Shown: positions 7,480-10,050 of the stretch, in pieces
How positions within the stretch are numbered: the stretch's first letter is position 1
Layout: each line of letters starts with the position of its first letter
DNA from: Clostridia bacterium
Lineage (GTDB): Bacteria; Bacillota_A; Clostridia; Christensenellales; Aristaeellaceae
Assembly (NCBI GenBank): GCA_017648805.1
Contig: JAGCIC010000148.1
Coordinates: 1 to 10,050, forward strand
Direction: 5' to 3'
Length of the DNA: 10,050 bases
The notes under the pieces: model-generated
Database searches by the model: none
What the model saw: the letters and a program-made list of their open reading frames with translations, nothing else
What the model was told of the DNA's origin: nothing
Made by a program: the position numbers and the translations under genes

Positions 7480-8250
7480 ATGATCAAGCTTGGCGTATGC
7501 GCGGACATAGGCAAGATAAACCAGGTGGCCCGGGCGGGCTTCGATTACCTTGAATGCTCCCTTACGGCGCTGGAAGCCATGCCCGAAGGCGACTTCCAGG
7601 CGGCGCTGGACCGGGTGAGCGCGTCTCCCATCAAAGTGGAAGCGGTCAACGGCATGATACCCGCGACCCTGCCCGTGACCGGCAATAACGTGAACGCCCA
7701 GAACCTGCACGATTATCTGGAAAAGGCGTTTGACCGGGCCCGGCGCCTCGGCGTAAGGGTGGCGGTGTTCGGCTCCGGCGGAGCCAGAAGGCTGCCCGAG
7801 GGCTTCGACACCGCTCAGGGCTGGCGCCAGATCGCCAACTTCCTGCGCCTGGCGGAGCGCCACGCGGCGGACAACGACATCGTTATCGCCATAGAGCCCC
7901 TGCGCAGCGGGGAGTGCAACATCCTGAACTACGTCTCCGAGGCCGTGTGCGTGGCGTCCATCATACAGATGCCCCACATCGCCGTGCTGGCGGACACCTA
8001 TCATATGGCCATGGGCGGCGAAGGCTTTGGCTCCATCCGCATGGCGGGCGACCTGCTCAAGCACGTGCATACCGCCAACGCCATCGGCCGGCGCTTCCCC
8101 AAGACCGGGGACGGCGAAAAGTATCAGGAGCTGTTCGACACGCTCAGGGAGATCGGCTACCAGGGCCGCGTGAGCGTGGAAGGCGGATGCGACGATTTCG
8201 AGACTGACTGCAAGGAAGCCTTCCGGGTGCTCAACGCCGTCCGGGGCTAA
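7480..8250 (+). CDS. Sugar phosphate isomerase/epimerase family protein (TIM barrel)
   Basis: A 256-residue cytoplasmic protein of the xylose-isomerase-like TIM-barrel superfamily, which includes tagatose/psicose 3-epimerases and inositol-pathway enzymes such as IolE, IolI and hydroxypyruvate isomerase. The four probable divalent-metal ligands can be placed at E139 (IAIEPL), D172 (LADTYHM), H197 (KHVHTAN) and E234 (VSVEGG), with H175 next to the second. Length is normal. AAAGGAG precedes the ATG at 7480, and the 30-base gap after the fused gene contains no terminator, so it is very likely co-transcribed. It is only distantly similar to the barrel in the fused protein, so the operon would supply two different isomerases or epimerases around one dehydrogenase. 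The substrate cannot be told from sequence. Confidence 0.9.
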   Translation: MIKLGVCADIGKINQVARAGFDYLECSLTALEAMPEGDFQAALDRVSASPIKVEAVNGMIPATLPVTGNNVNAQNLHDYLEKAFDRARRLGVRVAVFGSGGARRLPEGFDTAQGWRQIANFLRLAERHAADNDIVIAIEPLRSGECNILNYVSEAVCVASIIQMPHIAVLADTYHMAMGGEGFGSIRMAGDLLKHVHTANAIGRRFPKTGDGEKYQELFDTLREIGYQGRVSVEGGCDDFETDCKEAFRVLNAVRG

Positions 8251-8261
8251 AACAAACAGGG

Positions 8262-8286
8262 TGAGGGGCGGCTTGTCCGCCCCTCA
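8262..8286 (+). other. Stable intercistronic hairpin before the MBOAT gene
   Basis: TGAGGGGCGG (8262-8271) pairs perfectly over 10 bp with CCGCCCCTCA (8277-8286) around CTTGT. It lies 11 bases after the isomerase stop codon and directly before the ribosome site CGGGAGA of the next gene. There is no U-tract (GCGGGAG follows), so it is not a standard terminator. It may separate the expression levels of the two gene groups or protect the mRNA end. Confidence 0.6.
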
Positions 8287-8300
8287 GCGGGAGATTCATA

Positions 8301-9710
8301 ATGGTTTTTGCGTCCAACGCGTTTTTATTTTTCTTTCTGCCCATAACGCTCATACTGTACTGGCTGGCGCATAAAAAACGCGCGCTGTCCAACGCGGTGC
8401 TGACCGTGATGAGCCTGCTGTTCTACGCCTGGGGCGAGCCCAAGTTCGTGCTGGTGATGCTGCTGAGCATCCTTATCAACTGGCTGGCCGCGCTGGGAAT
8501 CGAAAAACTGAACGGTAAACAAACCCGGAGGAAACTGCTTCTGGCTGCCGGCATCGCGGCAAACGTGGCGATACTGGGCGTGTTCAAGTACGCGGACTTC
8601 GCTATCGGCAGCATAAACTCCCTGCTCGGGGTGCAGATCCCGCTGACAGGCATCGCGCTGCCCATAGGCATAAGCTTCTTCACCTTCCAGGCCATGAGCT
8701 ACATAATCGACGTGTACCGCGGCAAGGGCAAGGCGCAGAAGCATTTCGGCAATGTGTGCCTGTACATTTCGTTCTTCCCGCAGCTTATCGCGGGCCCCAT
8801 CGTGAGATACGAGACCATCGCGGGGGAGATCGAAGGCAGGCAGGAGACGAGCGCGGACTTTTACGAGGGCGCGCGCAGGTTCATGGTGGGCTATGCCAAG
8901 AAGGCCATACTGGCCAACGCCATGGCGAAACTGGTGGACTATGTGTTCGCGCTGCCCGCGGGTGGCATGACGGTAACCCTGAGTTGGATGGGCGCGGCGT
9001 GCTACCTGATACAGGTGTATTACGATTTTTCCGGATACAGCGACATGGCCATAGGCCTGGGGCGCATGTTCGGCTTCCACTTTCTTGAAAACTTTGATTT
9101 TCCGTTTATCGCCAAAAGCGTCACGGAGTTCTGGCGCAGGTGGCACATATCCATGTGCACCTGGTTCAGGGACTATGTGTTCTTTCCCCTGGGCGGCAGC
9201 CGCGTGAAAACCAAACGGCGGCTGGCGTTCAACATGCTGGTGGTGTGGCTTTTGACCGGCCTGTGGCACGGAGCGGACTGGACGTACGTGTGCTGGGGCC
9301 TTCTGTTCTTCGCCGTGCTGCTCACCGAGAAACTCACGGGGCTGGCCAAATGGATGGAAAAGCACGCGGTCGGCCACCTGTACGCCATGGTGGCGGTCAC
9401 GGTGATAACCGTGCTCATACGCTCCGTGTCCATCTCCGCCGCCTTCGGATACATTAAGACAATGTTCGGCTTCGGCGGCGCGGCTTTCGCGGACCGGCTC
9501 ACCTGGTTCGTGTTCAAGGAATACCTGTGGTACATTATCGCGGCGGTCGTATGCTCGCTGCCCCTGGGCAGGTGCATCAAGCGCCGGCTCAGGATTCCCG
9601 ACGGCGTGTGGGAAGTCGCCTGCGGGGTGGCCATAGCCGCCCTTATGCTCATAGCGGTGGCCAACACTTCCGCCACGGGCTACAACCCCTTCATCTACTA
9701 CAACTTTTAG
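8301..9710 (+). CDS. MBOAT family O-acyltransferase (AlgI/DltB-like)
   Basis: A 469-residue multi-pass membrane protein with roughly ten hydrophobic segments spread over the whole length. It carries the family signatures in order: SFFTFQAMSYIIDVYRG (125-141), YISFFPQLIAGPIVRY (155-170), YYDFSGYSDMAIGLGRM (240-256), FWRRWHIS (278-284) with the probable catalytic H282, and TGLWHGADW (319-327) with H323. These enzymes pass an acyl group, usually acetyl, across the membrane for attachment to an extracellular polysaccharide, alginate being the model, or D-alanine for DltB. The lack of dltA/dltC nearby favours acetylation of a surface polysaccharide. Start: ATG at 8301 behind GGGAGA. The next gene begins 9 bases after its stop and is probably the extracytoplasmic partner. 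Confidence 0.95.
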   Translation: MVFASNAFLFFFLPITLILYWLAHKKRALSNAVLTVMSLLFYAWGEPKFVLVMLLSILINWLAALGIEKLNGKQTRRKLLLAAGIAANVAILGVFKYADFAIGSINSLLGVQIPLTGIALPIGISFFTFQAMSYIIDVYRGKGKAQKHFGNVCLYISFFPQLIAGPIVRYETIAGEIEGRQETSADFYEGARRFMVGYAKKAILANAMAKLVDYVFALPAGGMTVTLSWMGAACYLIQVYYDFSGYSDMAIGLGRMFGFHFLENFDFPFIAKSVTEFWRRWHISMCTWFRDYVFFPLGGSRVKTKRRLAFNMLVVWLLTGLWHGADWTYVCWGLLFFAVLLTEKLTGLAKWMEKHAVGHLYAMVAVTVITVLIRSVSISAAFGYIKTMFGFGGAAFADRLTWFVFKEYLWYIIAAVVCSLPLGRCIKRRLRIPDGVWEVACGVAIAALMLIAVANTSATGYNPFIYYNF

Positions 9711-9719
9711 GAGGCGGGC

Positions 9720-10050
9720 ATGAGGAACAAAATCAACAAATGGCTCGCCATAATATTCGTGGTGGCGATAATAGGGGTGATGGCGGGCACGCTCGCGGTT
9801 TACGGGCGCAGTTACGCCTACGGTTTTTTCAAGAGCTATCCCGACTACCTGCCCAAAGACAGGGAACCTGATGTGTTCGACAACATATCCGCCCGCATCC
9901 AGAAGCTGGACTACAACGCCAACAAGCGCATAGTTGGGCTGGATTTCTTAAGGCACCTGTCCGCAAGGACGCAGATGATCCCGCCCAAACAGCTGGTGGA
10001 CGTTTCGACGGAAATGGCGCGCCTGTCCACCGGGGGCTGGATAAACGTGG
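9720..10050 (+). CDS. Membrane-anchored protein of unknown function, probable MBOAT partner (3' truncated)
   Basis: The first 110 codons of a gene that continues past the window. It starts at ATG 9720, with AGGAGG (9709-9714) overlapping the stop codon of the MBOAT gene, so the two are translationally linked. The N-terminus MRNKINKWLAIIFVVAIIGVMAGTL is a short positive stretch followed by one hydrophobic helix (about residues 9-27), with no clear cleavage site: a signal anchor placing the rest outside the membrane. The visible remainder is soluble (SYPDYLPKDREPDVFDNISARI and on) and I do not recognise a domain. In comparable loci the gene after an AlgI-like protein codes for an AlgJ/AlgX- or DltD-like SGNH-fold partner that completes acyl transfer. 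That role is an inference from position and topology; no catalytic motif is within view. Confidence 0.75.
   Translation, partial: MRNKINKWLAIIFVVAIIGVMAGTLAVYGRSYAYGFFKSYPDYLPKDREPDVFDNISARIQKLDYNANKRIVGLDFLRHLSARTQMIPPKQLVDVSTEMARLSTGGWINV

Noticed and set aside
8325..9377. 350-codon open frame antisense to the MBOAT gene
   Set aside because: The real gene on the + strand has all family signatures; the antisense product has no recognisable domain.

Overview
This is a chromosomal window from a bacterium that looks like a GC-rich member of the Firmicutes, most likely an uncultured gut-type Clostridia. The evidence is strong AGGAGG-type ribosome sites before almost every gene, two sigma-70/sigmaA-type promoters with exact 17-bp spacers, a Gram-positive style RpoC without the large lineage insertion of Proteobacteria, and an infC-rpmI-rplT operon behind an attenuator leader. 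The assignment is by eye, and genus cannot be told.

Layout. Bases 1-2483 hold the C-terminal two thirds of rpoC (+). A long hairpin follows and serves as a bidirectional terminator between rpoC and a convergent aldo/keto reductase gene (2569-3495, -). Upstream of the reductase on the same strand is tRNA-Ser(CGA) (3571-3656, -). A gene-free stretch of about 325 bases (3657-3981) is packed with inverted repeats, some of which form mutually exclusive stems. Next is the translation operon infC-rpmI-rplT, read leftward (5084 to 3982). It has a perfect consensus promoter (TTGACA-17-TATAAT), a roughly 145-nt leader with a terminator and a competing antiterminator pairing, and an infC gene that appears to start at an ATC codon.

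Divergent from infC, a second strong promoter (TTGACT-17-TATAAT) drives a rightward metabolic run. It begins with a 677-residue protein that joins a xylose-isomerase-like TIM barrel to a Gfo/Idh/MocA NAD(P)-dependent oxidoreductase, followed by a second stand-alone TIM-barrel isomerase/epimerase. Oxidation plus isomerisation of a sugar or cyclitol is the natural reading, but the substrate cannot be told. A GC-rich hairpin then precedes an AlgI/DltB-like MBOAT O-acyltransferase (8301-9710). That gene is tightly followed by the start of a membrane-anchored protein cut by the window end, probably its extracytoplasmic partner in acylating an envelope polymer.

Most of the window is core machinery. 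The points most worth a second look are the infC leader and start codon, the isomerase-oxidoreductase fusion (genuine, or a homopolymer artefact at the joint), and the inverted-repeat block beside the tRNA. I saw no mobile element, CRISPR array or defence system.
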